64,000 bases of DNA from Septoria linicola (Eukaryota > Ascomycota > Dothideomycetes > Mycosphaerellales > Mycosphaerellaceae): NCBI GenBank assembly GCA_024114885.1, contig CP099419.1, forward strand, positions 2,604,001 to 2,668,000. The letters are read 5' to 3'. Below are positions 42,035 to 53,752 of the stretch, in pieces. Position 1 is the stretch's first letter. Every line of letters starts with the position of its first letter. The notes under the pieces are model-generated. The model ran no database searches and had not been told where the DNA came from. It was given only the letters and a program-made list of their open reading frames with translations. A program made the position numbers and the translations under genes.

Positions 42035-44338
42035 ATGGCAGTCGATGATCTGATTGGAACGCTTTCCGACAATGATGTGTCAGACGAGGAGTCTGAAGTT
42101 GACGAGGTGGAGGAAGTTGCTCCGCGGGGAAAGGGAAAGAAGCGGAAAAGAGAGGCAATTTCGCAGTCGGCTGTGAAGAAGCAGAAAGGCGACAACGATG
42201 CCGATTTGGACTCGGACTTCGAATTTGAGAACGAAGGCGGAGCAGCTGAATTGGATGATCTAGACACATGGGCATTGGCTGGAAATGCAGCAAACAATGA
42301 ACCGGGCAACATCGACGCCATCATTGCACGGAAGCGAGCAAAGCAGACTCCGAAGGCTCCTGCGCCTGACGCCGAAGACGATGACGATGATAGCAGCAAT
42401 GACAGCGACGATGAAGGTATAGCGGCGGCGTACGACTCCGAAGAGGAGGCCGACGAGGGCGGTGCAGACGGCGGCGAAGAGAGCGAAGAAGAGTTCTCTA
42501 CGGCCATGGAGGGCCTCAATGGAGAGTTTGACGGCATCCAAGGGTCAGAAGAGGCGGAGATAAGTGGCGAGGACGAGGGCTCCGAAGACGAGGTGGAAGT
42601 GGCTGCTCATGTGCCGCATCCAGACGATCTGGCAGACGAATCTGGGTCAGAAGCAGCAGAAGATGTGGTTGAGAAAGAGAAGCGTAATCAGTTCTTCGCC
42701 AACGATGCGGCGACGACGAACCCTGCGGCAACGGCATTCCACACAATGAACCTGTCGCGGCCCATATTGCGAGGCCTTGCGTCTGTGGGATTCGACAAGC
42801 CGACACCGATCCAAGCGAAGAGTATTCCAGTGGCCCTCGAGGGCAGAGATTTGGTCGGTGGTGCTGAGACAGGTTCTGGAAAGACGGGCGCCTTCATCAT
42901 TCCTATCCTGGAACGATTGATGTTCCGACCGAAGCGTACGGCCACAACTCGTGTAGTGATCTTGATGCCAACTCGTGAATTGGCGCTGCAGTGTTTCAAC
43001 GTGGCGAAAAAGCTGGCAGCGTTCACAGACATCACATTTGGCCAGGCTATTGGTGGTCTGAACTCGCGTGAGCAGGAAAAGGCGTTGAAGCTCAGGCCAG
43101 ATATCGTCATTGCTACTCCTGGTCGTTTCATCGATTTGGAGCGGAACAGCACAGGTTTCGATGTCAGCACGGTCGAGATCTTGGTTCTGGACGAAGCTGA
43201 TCGAATGCTCGAAGAGGGTTTCGCCGACGAGCTGAACGAAATTCTGACGAAAATCCCCAAGTCGCGTCAGACTATGCTTTTCTCCGCCACTATGACAACC
43301 AAAGTCGACGATCTGATCCGATCCGGTCTCCAACGTCCGGTCCGTCTCATGGTAGATTCTCAACAGCAGACTGTCAAAGGCCTCGTACAAGAGTTTGTGC
43401 GTTTGCGACCTGGTAGGGAGAAGAAGCGGCTGGCATATTTGCTGCATCTGTGCGAAAGCATCTACACCGATCGTGTGATCATCTTCTTCAGGCAGAAGAA
43501 AGAAGCGCATCGAGTGCGAGTCATCTTCGCTCTCGCAGGTCTGAAGGCTGCCGAGCTTCATGGAACTCTGTCCCAGGAGCAGCGTATCAACGCTATTGAA
43601 TCCTTCCGAACCGGCAAGGCGAACTTTCTACTGGCCACAGACCTCGCGTCTCGTGGACTGGATATTAAGGGAATTGACACTGTCATAAACTACGAAGCAC
43701 CTCAATCCCACGAGATTTACCTCCATCGTGTCGGTCGTACTGCTCGTGCCGGCCGCACCGGTCGCTCTTGCACTCTGGCGGCAGAACCCGACAGGAAGGT
43801 TGTCAAGGCTGCGGTAAAGGCTGGTAAAGCTCAAGGAGCAGTCATCAAGCAACGGACGATAGACGCTCACGACGCTGACGCTTGGCATGCACGCATTGAG
43901 GCCATGGCAGACGAAATTGAGGATGTCTTGCGAGAGGAGAAGGAGGAGAAGGCTCTCAATGTAGTGGACAAGCAGCTCACCAAGGCCGACAACATGGTCA
44001 AGTATGAAGATGAGATCAAGTCTAGGCCCAAGAAAACATGGTTCGAGAGTGAAAAGGATAAGCAGGCTGCGAAGGATCGTGGTCGAGCTCTTCTGAACGG
44101 CGCTGAGGCCATGGAGACCAAGAAGCAAAAGGGCGGCAAGCTCTCCAACAAAGACAAGAAGAAGCTACAAGCCAGGGATGAACGCAAAACTGGTGGAGAG
44201 TGGAAGCTCGGTAAAAAAGCAACTCTTCAAGGAAAAGAATCATCGGACAAGAAACTCGCGAAAGTGGCTAAACAGAAAGAGAAGGACAAGGCGAGGGGTA
44301 AGGACTCGAAGGCGAAATATATCAAAGGGCGGAAGTAG
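42035..44338 (+). CDS. DRS1: DEAD-box RNA helicase Drs1 (60S ribosome biogenesis)
   Basis: A 767-residue nucleolar ATP-dependent RNA helicase (DDX27 orthologue) needed for 27S pre-rRNA processing. The N terminus (about 230 residues) is very acidic, with Asp/Glu runs and basic KGKKRKR patches. Motifs in order are the Q motif (GFDKPTPIQ), I (AETGSGKT), Ia (PTRELALQ), GG, Ib (TPGR), II (DEAD at 43191-43202), III (SAT), IV-V and VI (HRVGRTARAGRTGR). A Lys-rich tail follows (KDKKKLQARDERK). Single exon; length matches the family. Motif EAESxxx acidic stretches make nuclear localisation likely. Divergent control is not apparent. Confidence 0.95.
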   Translation: MAVDDLIGTLSDNDVSDEESEVDEVEEVAPRGKGKKRKREAISQSAVKKQKGDNDADLDSDFEFENEGGAAELDDLDTWALAGNAANNEPGNIDAIIARKRAKQTPKAPAPDAEDDDDDSSNDSDDEGIAAAYDSEEEADEGGADGGEESEEEFSTAMEGLNGEFDGIQGSEEAEISGEDEGSEDEVEVAAHVPHPDDLADESGSEAAEDVVEKEKRNQFFANDAATTNPAATAFHTMNLSRPILRGLASVGFDKPTPIQAKSIPVALEGRDLVGGAETGSGKTGAFIIPILERLMFRPKRTATTRVVILMPTRELALQCFNVAKKLAAFTDITFGQAIGGLNSREQEKALKLRPDIVIATPGRFIDLERNSTGFDVSTVEILVLDEADRMLEEGFADELNEILTKIPKSRQTMLFSATMTTKVDDLIRSGLQRPVRLMVDSQQQTVKGLVQEFVRLRPGREKKRLAYLLHLCESIYTDRVIIFFRQKKEAHRVRVIFALAGLKAAELHGTLSQEQRINAIESFRTGKANFLLATDLASRGLDIKGIDTVINYEAPQSHEIYLHRVGRTARAGRTGRSCTLAAEPDRKVVKAAVKAGKAQGAVIKQRTIDAHDADAWHARIEAMADEIEDVLREEKEEKALNVVDKQLTKADNMVKYEDEIKSRPKKTWFESEKDKQAAKDRGRALLNGAEAMETKKQKGGKLSNKDKKKLQARDERKTGGEWKLGKKATLQGKESSDKKLAKVAKQKEKDKARGKDSKAKYIKGRK

Positions 44339-44486
44339 AGCACGAGAATGTCAAGTCGTACGTGGTGCCTGCCATGCTGCATCTAGAGTCGTTCGACTGT
44401 GAGCAGTCATCATAGGGTAGTCTATGTCGGCTGCTCACACTCAGTTGAGAATATCAATTGCTCATGTGCCGCACTCCTTTTCAGTA

Positions 44487-45986
44487 TCAGCACTGGGAAC
44501 GGCGCGTCAGGACTCCACGAGTTGACCTTCCCGTCATCGAAATCGCCATTCTAACACCACAATTAGCATCACCCAGTAGATCAACGACCAGCCCCGATAA
44601 ACCTACCTTCTCGAAATCAAAGCACAGGACAAGACGAGAGAATGGCAGAAATAAAGCAGTCTGAGCTGCTTTGTACCCAATACACACCCTTCGCCCTCCA
44701 CCGAAGCCCCAGAAGTCGTGCATCAGTCGTGCTCCGTCATCAAGCCATCTCTCAGGCTTGAATACTTCAGGTTCAGGGTAGTCTCGAGACGTTGCTGGCA
44801 CATTGACGATGAAGTTCGTTCCTTTTGGGAAGACGTAATCCTCAAAGACAAAGTCCTCGCTGGCAGTGTGTGGCGGGATCATAGGCACTGCAGGTCGCCA
44901 TCGAAGGGTCTCCTTGATGAAGGCGCATGTATAGGGTAGCTGGGGAATGTCAGAGACGTTGGGCAGCCGCATAATGCCGTTGGCACAGCAGATTCCCTCA
45001 AGCTCCTCTCGGCATCTTTGCAGAGTGTTTGGATGTTGTATACTCGCCATGATGCAGGTATTGATTGCGATTCGTGGGTTGTCTCCTCCAGCGGATATGA
45101 CTGTATTGGTCAAGTACGCAGCTTCGTCGTCGCTGCCTTTGAATTGCGAGTTGGGGCTGAGAAGCACATCTCTTGTCCACGACGAGCTGGCTTTCTCACT
45201 TGTAGCACTCTGCTTGACTGGCTCCCACCAAGACTTGAATACGCGGTAGTGTTCGTCACCAATCGCTTGCCACTTTCCACGCCATAGCTGTAAAGGCGTG
45301 GGCAGGTACTCCAGCCAAGGGAAGAAATCCACTACAGTCGACTGTATGCTGCCTAGGAACTGCATAGTCGTCTTTCGATAGTCTTGCATTTGCTCATCGG
45401 ACTTGGTCAATCGTCCGCCTGCTATGACACCATGCATGACTCCAGTTGCAAATCGAGAGTTGTGCAGATACCACTTGGTAGGACTGTCAAGGTACGAGCG
45501 AAGCAGGTGTATGCTCTCAAAGTCTTGCCATGCCTCGAATTTCTTCGTCCAGGTATCATTCATCAGCGGGCGCATCATACGTCGCAGTTCTGTCCAGATT
45601 CGAGTCGGCTGTGTTACGGAACGCATACCCTTGCTGACGAGTGTTCCCGAAATGGGCATATGAGGCCGTTCATGAGTGAGCTTGGCTCTCTTATCGATGA
45701 TTTCTTTTGTCACACGATTCGTGTTCAGAAGCACATATAGCGTTGATCCCATGTGCAAGGTCGTCATCTCGCCATAGCTGGATAATTCCAGAAAGGTCTT
45801 TCCCAAATTTCCAGCTGACCGACTGCTCCAGAATTCTAGCAGATTGCCTAGCACGGGCAGCCCTCGAGGGCCGGCTGGTAGTCGGTACTTTTTCAGAGAA
45901 CTCCATTTCTTGTCAACGGGCTGGACTAGCTCATGGACTACTAGGAGCAGCAGTCCAAGCGCGAATGATAACAGCAGCCACTGCAT
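44487..45986 (-). CDS. Cytochrome P450 monooxygenase
   Basis: A 499-residue heme enzyme with one N-terminal membrane helix (LLLSFALGLLLLVVHELV). The ExxR motif is in KETLRWRP, the PERF-like motif in FKPERW, and the heme ligand is Cys435 in FGGGRRVCIG. The I-helix reads SAGGDNPRIA, so the usual AGxDT acidic-threonine pair is changed to Asp-Asn. The overall pattern is that of fungal class II P450s of secondary metabolism. It is intronless, which is uncommon for this group. It faces a UbiA prenyltransferase gene across about 1.2 kb and may act in the same pathway. Substrate cannot be inferred. Confidence 0.93.
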   Translation of the reverse strand: MQWLLLSFALGLLLLVVHELVQPVDKKWSSLKKYRLPAGPRGLPVLGNLLEFWSSRSAGNLGKTFLELSSYGEMTTLHMGSTLYVLLNTNRVTKEIIDKRAKLTHERPHMPISGTLVSKGMRSVTQPTRIWTELRRMMRPLMNDTWTKKFEAWQDFESIHLLRSYLDSPTKWYLHNSRFATGVMHGVIAGGRLTKSDEQMQDYRKTTMQFLGSIQSTVVDFFPWLEYLPTPLQLWRGKWQAIGDEHYRVFKSWWEPVKQSATSEKASSSWTRDVLLSPNSQFKGSDDEAAYLTNTVISAGGDNPRIAINTCIMASIQHPNTLQRCREELEGICCANGIMRLPNVSDIPQLPYTCAFIKETLRWRPAVPMIPPHTASEDFVFEDYVFPKGTNFIVNVPATSRDYPEPEVFKPERWLDDGARLMHDFWGFGGGRRVCIGYKAAQTALFLPFSRLVLCFDFEKVGLSGLVVDLLGDANCGVRMAISMTGRSTRGVLTRRSQC

Positions 45987-47153
45987 TCTGTGCGTCGTTT
46001 TTATGATGGTATCCTTTCAGAAGCTGTGTACGGGCATGGTAAGCAGTCTCAGTAAGTCGACAGAACGTGCACGTCAGCGGCACGCCTTTCCTGCGGTGAG
46101 CTGCAAGAAGCTGAACTCCAGTGTCGGAGTCGAGGAGGTTGCTCACAGACTAGTCAGCCATTTTCTTTCCGGTTGTCGGGTCGATGGACCTCCGTGGCGT
46201 GGTTCAGGCGTGGCAGTCAGAAAATCGAGGCTATTTCATGTATCGTTGGGCCCAGGTCAACGCGTGGCAACATCGCACTGGCCCAGGGAGGTATATTGAC
46301 CTCGAGCCGTTGTTGTGGATGCAGGTTGCTCATGCTTGCATGAAGCTGCCACTGCTTGGGTGCTCCAATGACTGGTCATATGCAGCACAAGTACTTGGGC
46401 TATATCATGGTTCTCATGCCGTATCACATCATTGTACCGATAAGTGAAGTGCAGGTATGCATGAGCAGCTCGGTAGCTAAGCAGGATTTGCTGTGCCATG
46501 CAGGACTGTGAGGAGCTATCCGCTAGCTTGTGGACCTTCCCAATCAGGAGAATATGTTTGGCCACTAGTTATGCAGGCTGGGTGGACTCACATCGGCTCC
46601 AGCGGAGTGGACCAGACCTTGGGTGGGTGAGCAGCTCACCCGACACCATGTGTATCTGGTGGATAAGTGACAGCTGTGCAGGTGTACCGTATTGTCCAGC
46701 TTCAATTCTGCATCCATGCCGGCTTTTGTGAGGCTGGGAATCCGTATTCCGGGTCACGGCATTGTCCTTTTTCGGCAATGCACATACTGAAGGAATGTCA
46801 TACCTTACATTGGAGTGTGTACGAACGATGGATGAGTGCAGCACCGCTCGACACGCTATGTGTTGTCAGTACCAAGCCATGCTAGTCCGTGCGGGCCAGG
46901 AAGACTAGCAGCCGCTTCCGCGGCTGCAACTTGCAGCTGTCAAGCGGTAGCGTCTCTCTAGCTCGTGGCCACGCTCATTCATAGCCCAGCCTCAATGATG
47001 CCAGCTCATAGATGAGCGGAGACATTGGAAGGTCAATATGGCCATGAAAGTCACCATCGCTGGACGCTTCCCAACACTTACTTTGCCTCCAAACATCCCT
47101 TCTCTTCGACTCGTAACTAAGAGACTACCTTACCATATTCAGCACTACACAGC
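45987..47153. promoter_or_regulatory. Divergent intergenic region between P450 and UbiA genes
   Basis: About 1.17 kb holding both promoters. ORFs at 46184-46447 and 46257-46565 overlap on opposite strands and look spurious. No binding site was identified that would link the two genes. Confidence 0.5.
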
Positions 47154-48270
47154 ATGGTCAACATGAAGCAAGCAGAGTCGCCCAAGTCGAATGGACTACC
47201 TGCCGAGACGTCCAAGCCATCTTACACGGCGCCCTCGGGAGGGATCTTCACAATCTTGCCAGCATCAATTGTACCTTATGCAGAGCTGATGCGCTTGGAT
47301 CGCCCGTCAGGCTACTATGCATTTTACTGTAAGCAAATTCCCGTGAACACTTGTCACACACTGAATGTGGTCAGGGCATTACGCGATTGGCATCGCATTT
47401 GCAGGCTCTATTGCCCCTGTACCGCCGACAGTGTCCCAGATGGCCAGTTTGGCTGTGTATCTAGCACTGTGGGTCGTCATATACCGAGGTGCAGTATGTG
47501 CATGGAACGACAATATCGATCAAGACTTTGATCGCCAAGTGGCTCGATGCCGTAACAGACCAATAGCCCGCGGCGCGGTCAGCACATTGCAAGGACATGT
47601 CTTCACGGCCGCACAAACTGTCATGTGCGGGACCATACTGGTCGAGTATCCAAAAGAGATTATGGTCTACGCTGGAATCATGACTGTTGTGCTGGGGATA
47701 TATCCGTTCGGCAAACGCATCACGGACTTTCCGCAGGTCATATTGGGGTTCGCTTTCGCTATCCCAGTGTTTATGTGCGCAGCGGCACTTGGAGCAGATC
47801 CTTTACTCTCACCAGCAACGGCGAGCATGAGAAATGGCGCGTTGTGCTTGTATGGCGCCAACACTCTCTGGACGATCATATTTGATACAGTCTACGCCCA
47901 CCAGGACATCAAGGACGATGTGAAAGCAGGTGTGAGATCACTAGCTGTCAGGCTTGGGGACCAAACGAAGCTCGGGCTGGGTCTGCTCAGTTGTATTCAG
48001 GTCGCTCTCATGGTGGCCTGCGGCCACTACTGCGGACTGAGCTGGGCTTACTTCGTGTTCGGTTGCGGTGGCGCTGCTGCATCACTCTTTGCAATGCTCT
48101 ATCTGGTGGAACTTTCGCGGCCTAGTAGCTGCGCATGGTGGTTTGGGCCAGGCTCGAGACTGGTTGGCGCGAGCATTGTGCTTGGGTTTCTGGGTCACTA
48201 TGTTCTGCGGCTTGGTATGATCGACATCTCATCGGTCTCCTTCGGAGGGTACGCAGTGAAGATCTTGTAG
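47154..48270 (+). CDS. UbiA-family aromatic prenyltransferase
   Basis: A 356-residue polytopic membrane enzyme from exons 47154-47328 and 47375-48270; the intron is 46 nt (GTAAGC donor). The start MVNMKQAE may be 47154 or 47163. The first Asp-rich motif is NDNIDQDFDRQVARCRNRP and the second is DTVYAHQDIKDDVKAGV, both needed for Mg-prenyl diphosphate binding. The N-terminal PYAELMRLDRPSGYYAFYWH and many hydrophobic helices fit the family. It lacks a clear mitochondrial presequence and resembles meroterpenoid-type UbiA enzymes more than COQ2 to my eye. With the divergent P450 it may form a small secondary-metabolite locus. The acceptor substrate is unknown. Confidence 0.93.
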
Positions 48271-48403
48271 CTCCTCGGAAAAGGTACAATAGATGCTGAA
48301 TGTGGGAACGGGCGCTGCGCATAGAAGAAGCTGATGACCTCAGCTCCCTCCCGCCATATGGTACTTTGCACAGCTTCAGCTTTGACTCTTGATTTTGCTA
48401 GAC

Positions 48404-50034
48404 TTAGTCATCATCCTCTTCACTGTCGCTCATCCAGCCCTCCTCGTACTCGTCGGCCATGGCCTCAAGACCATCGCAAAGCGCCTCTCGCTCGTCAATG
48501 GCAGGCATCCGTCTCGCGAAGATAGCGACATTGCGTAGACGTTCAGAAATTCCGCTGAAAGTGTACAGCGAAGCCTGTATGGCAACCTTCTGAGGTCTAC
48601 CCGGGAACTGTAGGACGGGCGGGTAAGACGTCAGCAAGGGGAAAAGCAGATTCGCCTTGTGCGTTGATGTTCGCGGGCCATAGGCCTGGCTTCGACGCGT
48701 CTCGGTATCCATGTGGTTCTCGTCAGAGGCAGACATCCATTCACCACGGACCGATGAAATCCTGCTGAAAACGTGTGGGGTTCTCCGTGCGCGATTGTGT
48801 CTCTCGGAGAGTATTGACAGATGCGGGAAGAGCTCAATGTCAAGATTGTCCTCATCCGATCTATCAAGATGATCATCACTCGATCTGCCATTCGCCATGC
48901 GCGCGTCCGCATGGTTGCCGTCGCCTTGTCCGTTCACCCGGACAGGCTGGTCAGAGCTTGCTTTGGCAGACATCGAGAACGCTGCTATGCGACGGTTGCC
49001 ATCGCCATTCAAAGTCGTTTCCAATGTGTCAAAAGTTGCTCGTCCAGATTGCGTACTTTTCAGGCGGGTCGGAAGTGTCACCGACTCGATCGCAGTCGCC
49101 TGCAGAGCCGAGGTGAACCATTGACTTGCAGAGTCCAGCGAGGCGTACGTTGGCAGCCAGGATGGGACGTTTTGGACAGGAACATGGATGCTCGCAGAAG
49201 AACCTAAAGAGTACAATGATTGTGCAATGTTGGCAAGTTGTAGCGCTTGTCGATCCCGATTGACACGCTGGGTATTGGACAGACCGAATATCCAGCGAGA
49301 GCCCTTCCCAAGCTCATCGTTGATCCGCTCGAGATAGTTGGACGCAAAACCACCCCAAGCATCATCTGTGCCTGAGAAGATTTGGATGCCCTGGAGTTGG
49401 TCGCACTCCTCCAAAAATGGTCGCAAGTCACGGTCGAGCAAGTCGTGCTCGCGATCCAGGTTTGCGAATAGCTCATCGCCCTTTTGCCACTGCTCAAATG
49501 GCATTAGTGAACTGTTCAATTCGTACTCGCTGAGCTGAACGACAGTACGAGGATGGTAAAAGACGTGATTGTAGTCGGACCAAAACCGGACAGACTCTGT
49601 GCTTAACGTTGGAGGATCCATGCCTGCATCGAGCGCTGTCTGATATGGACTTGGCTCAATGCGAGGCAGTTGCAAAGAGTCTGTTCGTCCACTCCATTGG
49701 CTTTGCCGAGCGGGATTCTCCTGCTCCTGTAGTGTGTACAGGGCGTTTTCGCGGCGAAGAGTGCCAAAGGCGCCTTTCAAGTCGTACAGCAGTGTGCGAG
49801 GAGTATATGTCTCTGCGCCGTCGGCACCGATTCCAGGTCGGAAAGAGACATCATGGTCCACAGGTGACTCGTCCTCGCCGGAGTAAGTGAAGTATGATTC
49901 CTACTGCCATATCAGCAGCTTGTCGTGGATCGATATTGTCGAAGACCTGTGGGCTGGAATACCTGCGTGTTCCAGTAATGTGTCCCTAGATAGTTGGCCT
50001 GCTGGCCGAACTGTAGTGTCAGGATTTCGTGCAT
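48404..50034 (-). CDS. DML1: Dml1/Misato family mitochondrial-inheritance protein
   Basis: A 522-residue tubulin/FtsZ-like protein involved in mitochondrial DNA partition and morphology. Exon 1 is 49963-50034 and exon 2 is 48404-49900; the intron is 62 nt. Exon 1 gives the tubulin-like opening MHEILTLQFGQQANYLGTHY, which is lost if the gene is read from the large frame only. Exon 2 starts ESYFTYSGEDESPVDHD and then follows PRTLLYDLKGAFGTL. The Misato segment GIQIFSGTDDAWGGFASNYL is clear. A Ser/Asp-rich low-complexity insert lies near residues 300-380, and the tail is acidic (DSEEDDD). It is divergent from SPT20. Confidence 0.92.
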
Positions 50035-50452
50035 TGTTGCGCCCTTTTCAGACACTTTGATTGTTCAGTCGGGCATGACCAGAATTTGAGGGAGTGTTGA
50101 CGAGGAGCGACATGGTTCATCATAGTCAATGCGAACATCCGGACCTGAGTCCGCGTACATGTGACGACGATTTGCACCACTACGCTACGAGGAGGGACTA
50201 CATGTACGCACGCTCGCGCATCACATTATCCCACACGCGACCAGACGAAGCCAGGCCCAGCGCAACACGTGCGACTGACGTTTGCACGCGAGGCGAATGG
50301 AGAGGACCGACGACTGAGGTGGCAGAGAGGGACGTCGCTCCGCACTCCCGTCCTCCCACCGTGACACCCAATCTTGTGGTAGAACTAGCTTTCTGCTGGA
50401 TGCACGTCGCTGCTGACTCGCTCCTGCGCTTCTTCAACTTCGATTCTCGAAA
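50035..50452. promoter_or_regulatory. Divergent promoter between DML1 and SPT20
   Basis: About 420 bp between the two start regions. No TATA box or recognised regulatory site; the segment is moderately GC-rich. No gene is supported. Confidence 0.5.
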
Positions 50453-52494
50453 ATGGCAAGCGCAAGTGTCGCGAGGCCTCCTCCGCAGGCCCTGCGACAA
50501 CGCACTCACGGCCCTCGCGCGTCCATCATGCCGCCCAAGCGCATCATCGCTGGCGGCATGGAGAATGGCACGGAGCCTGCGGGCAAAAGGCGCAAACTGA
50601 ACGAGCCATATGTCATCACCAAGGACTACATCCTGCGCAAGTTCGCAGGCAAGCCGCCGTCGCTGGTGCTCCATCTGCACCCCAACTTCTTCCGCTTCGA
50701 GTCGCAGGATGGCAGCTATTCCTACGACTCGCCCATGAAGTTCATCCTTGACGACATCAGGAAGGAGCGCGTGCCGCATGAGATGCTGGAGGAGCTGCTG
50801 GCGAACCATGTCCCCTTCTACGACGATTGTCTGATCGTGGAAATTCACAACCACCGAGCATCGACGGGCAAGAACAAACGGCATGATTCGGCCAACAGTG
50901 CGATGCGCTATTCGATGCACTCCTACAATAGCTATATTACGCCCTCGCCGCTCGTCAGCTACCCGAAGCAGGCCCAGCAGGAAGCCGTGGAAAAGGCAGA
51001 GGCGGAGAGAGAGCGCGTATCGAGTGAGAAAGGCAAGCAGCAAGATGGGCCTACCGTTGCGACGATAGTGCTGTTCCCCACTGAAATGACCCGACATCGA
51101 GAAATGCTGCTGCTGGCGAGGACTCCCGCTTCACAGATGCCGCGCAAGAGGAAGGGCGGCGACGAGCCCGGAACTCCTCAGCTGTCCGTGCCTCCCACAC
51201 CCATGGCAGCCAATGCAGGACGAGCGACTCCGGATGACAACAAGATGTGTCTCGAGCCTCAGGACTACTACCAGTTCCAAGCAGACGTGCTACTGGCGTC
51301 CCAGCCTCCACTATTACTACAGCCCGTGGATGGCCCAGAATCGACACGGAAAGTCTTAGAGGCGCTATCACATCCACTGCACCAAGCATCGCCGCCGTCT
51401 CCGAAGACGCGGAAACGAACGACTGCAGAAATGGCTGCAGACGACGAGAAGGCTGCCGAGGCGGAACGCAGAATGCTGGTCATGGACGAGCGCATCAAGG
51501 CAGGAGCAAGCACTGGTGCTGCCGAGAACACTGGAACCGCCGCCACGATGCCCTTCAGTAGGTTCAAGACAATCCAAGTTGTCAAAGAGAAGCTGGAGCA
51601 GGCAGACCGGGAGAAGAAGGAGAAGGAATCCCAAGAAAGGGAGCAGAAGCGCCAAGCTGAAGAAGCCGCAGCGAGACACGAGAAGGCGAAGCAAGAAGCA
51701 TCAGAGCAACACAAGCAGATGCTGCAGAACAGACAGCACGCTGCAATGCTGAAGCAGCGCCAGCTCCAGCAGCACGCAGCACAACAAGCGTTCCAGCAGG
51801 CTCACAGCCACCCACAGCCAAACATAATTGCACAGCAACAGGCGATGCACGCGGCATCAATGGCTCAAGCCAGTCCAGTGGTCAGACAGCAGACTCCAAT
51901 GATGAACTCTTCTCCTATGCTGCCGGCCAATGGCTTCCCCATGCAGCCGACTACGAGCCAAGGCGCTGGAAGCCCTCCTCGACCCACCTCAGCGACGGTG
52001 CCCAACGGAAATATGGCAATGCAGCGACAAGTCAGTCAGCAGCAACATGCAAGCCGCAACGCCACTCCACAGATGCCACAAGCTACACCGAACATGGGTG
52101 GCATGCCGAATCGACAGATGAGCCAAACTCCTCGCATGGCTCAAGGCAGCCCTGCTCCTGGTACGCCCGCAGCGAATGCGATGGGCGGTCTGCCGATGCA
52201 AACACCTGCCGGTATGACGCAAGAGCAATTCGCTATGCTTCGACATCAGCAGATGGTCAACCAGCACAACGCCAGTGCCATGCATTCGGCTTCTCCTGGC
52301 CAACAGTCGAACCAGTCCATGACCCCAGAGCAAATCCAGAACATTGCGCAACGGCAACAGATGGCTATGCGTCAGCAAGCGATGATGGCGCAGGCACAAG
52401 GCAACCCGCAGATGGCGCAGGCTATTGCTCAGCGCCAGGCTCTAATGATGAGGCAGCAGCAAGCACAGATGATACAACAGCAGCGTATGCAAAT

Positions 52495-52527
<33 letters not shown>

Positions 52528-53137
52528 GCAGCATGGGCAGAATGGCCAGACCCAGAGTCCGCACCCTGGCATGCAGGCTACGCCCCAGATGAACCACGCC
52601 CATCCACAACAAGGCGACGGAAATCAGCCGCAAATGACGCCGCAACAGATGCAGCATCGGCAACAAATGCAGCAGAATCAGCTTCGTCAGGCACAGCAAG
52701 CTCTGGGTCAACTACAGCAGCAGTATGGTAGTCTCAACCAAGTCCCGCCACAAGTGATTGCACAGCTACCTCAAGGCGTGCAGATGCTGCTCAAAACACA
52801 GCAACAAAGGCAGAATGCGGCACGGGCGCAGCAAATGGCGGCGCGAGCGCAACAAGCGCAACAGCACGGACAGCCTGTTGCGGGAACCAGTGGCGGTGAT
52901 CCAGAATATATGCAGACATTGCGCGCGCACCAAGAGCAACTCCGACAGCAGCAAGCAGCTCAGGCTGGTGCTATGGGAGGCAACATGGGTATGAATAATA
53001 ACATGGGCATGAACATGAACATGGGTAATCAGCAGCAGTTCAACACTCAGCAAGGCGCAGGCGCCGATCCGCTGAGCCAGCAGTTCCAGGCAATGCAGAG
53101 GGCGCTACAGCAGAATGGCCAGAACGGACAGATGTAA
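50453..53137 (+). CDS. SPT20: SAGA complex subunit Spt20
   Basis: An 894-residue nuclear subunit of the SAGA coactivator. The Spt20 domain spans about residues 50-240 with YVITKDYILRKFAGKPPSLV, LHPNFFRFESQDGSYSYDSP and VPFYDDCLIVEIHNHR, followed by a Glu/Lys-rich helix. The second half is Gln/Met-rich low-complexity sequence with a pure Gln run of at least ten residues near 52497-52531. The likely start is the internal ATG at 50528 (MPPKRIIAGGMENG) because residues 1-25 of the longer form are Pro/Arg-rich and atypical. It is intronless in this reading. The PolyQ part is encoded by a CAG/CAA repeat and may vary between isolates. Confidence 0.93.
52490..52535 (+). repeat. CAG/CAA trinucleotide repeat in SPT20
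   Basis: A near-perfect CAG/CAA run coding for consecutive glutamines lies in the low-complexity half of SPT20. It is in frame and could differ in length between isolates. Surrounding sequence is also Gln-rich. Confidence 0.85.
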
Positions 53138-53752
53138 TGTAATGATGGAGGTGCTCGCTCTTGCGGAAATTTTGCGATGAGCCACGAGCTTTATGTCTTG
53201 GATGAGAACATGCCTCGCGAGAGGATTTGATTCTGTAGAGGTTCTATGCCATACCACTCTCACATTTTGACAAGCCACGAGCAAAACTACTGCTCACTGA
53301 CAAGGGCGTGTAGGCGCAATTCCAGGTCCAACCTCGAATTCAAAGCCTCAATGAAGCTTTCACGCCTAGTCGCAGCCTGTTATGACGTGGCTCCGAGTCT
53401 GCGCTCGCCATGCTATGCCTAGATTGACACTCGAGTGCTCAGTTGAGTGCTCCAAGACAGGAGGCTATCGTGAATAGATGTCCTGTTGCCGAGGCCAGCA
53501 CTGGTCCCTGCTAAGCGCCTCAGTAATGCACAGCCACGTAGAACTATCCAGGCAAAGCAGGAATGCCAAACTCTCATCACCACTGAGAAAACAAATGCGT
53601 TGTGGCAACTGCATGTCCCAAATTTGTACCATACACTGTGCGGAAATCATTCAATATCAAATTGGGTATCATCATTCTGGCATTGCTCATGAGTTGCATT
53701 TCCAACCATTACGCCCCGTGCCCACTTGTCTTCCCTGACGACCTCACCATGC
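53138..53752. other. Convergent intergenic region
   Basis: About 615 bp between the stops of SPT20 and the MARVEL gene, expected to hold both 3' untranslated regions. Only short ORFs are present. Confidence 0.55.

Noticed and set aside
44487..48270. A full biosynthetic gene cluster
   Set aside because: Only two candidate genes are present, flanked by housekeeping genes on both sides; no core synthase, transporter or pathway regulator is next to them.
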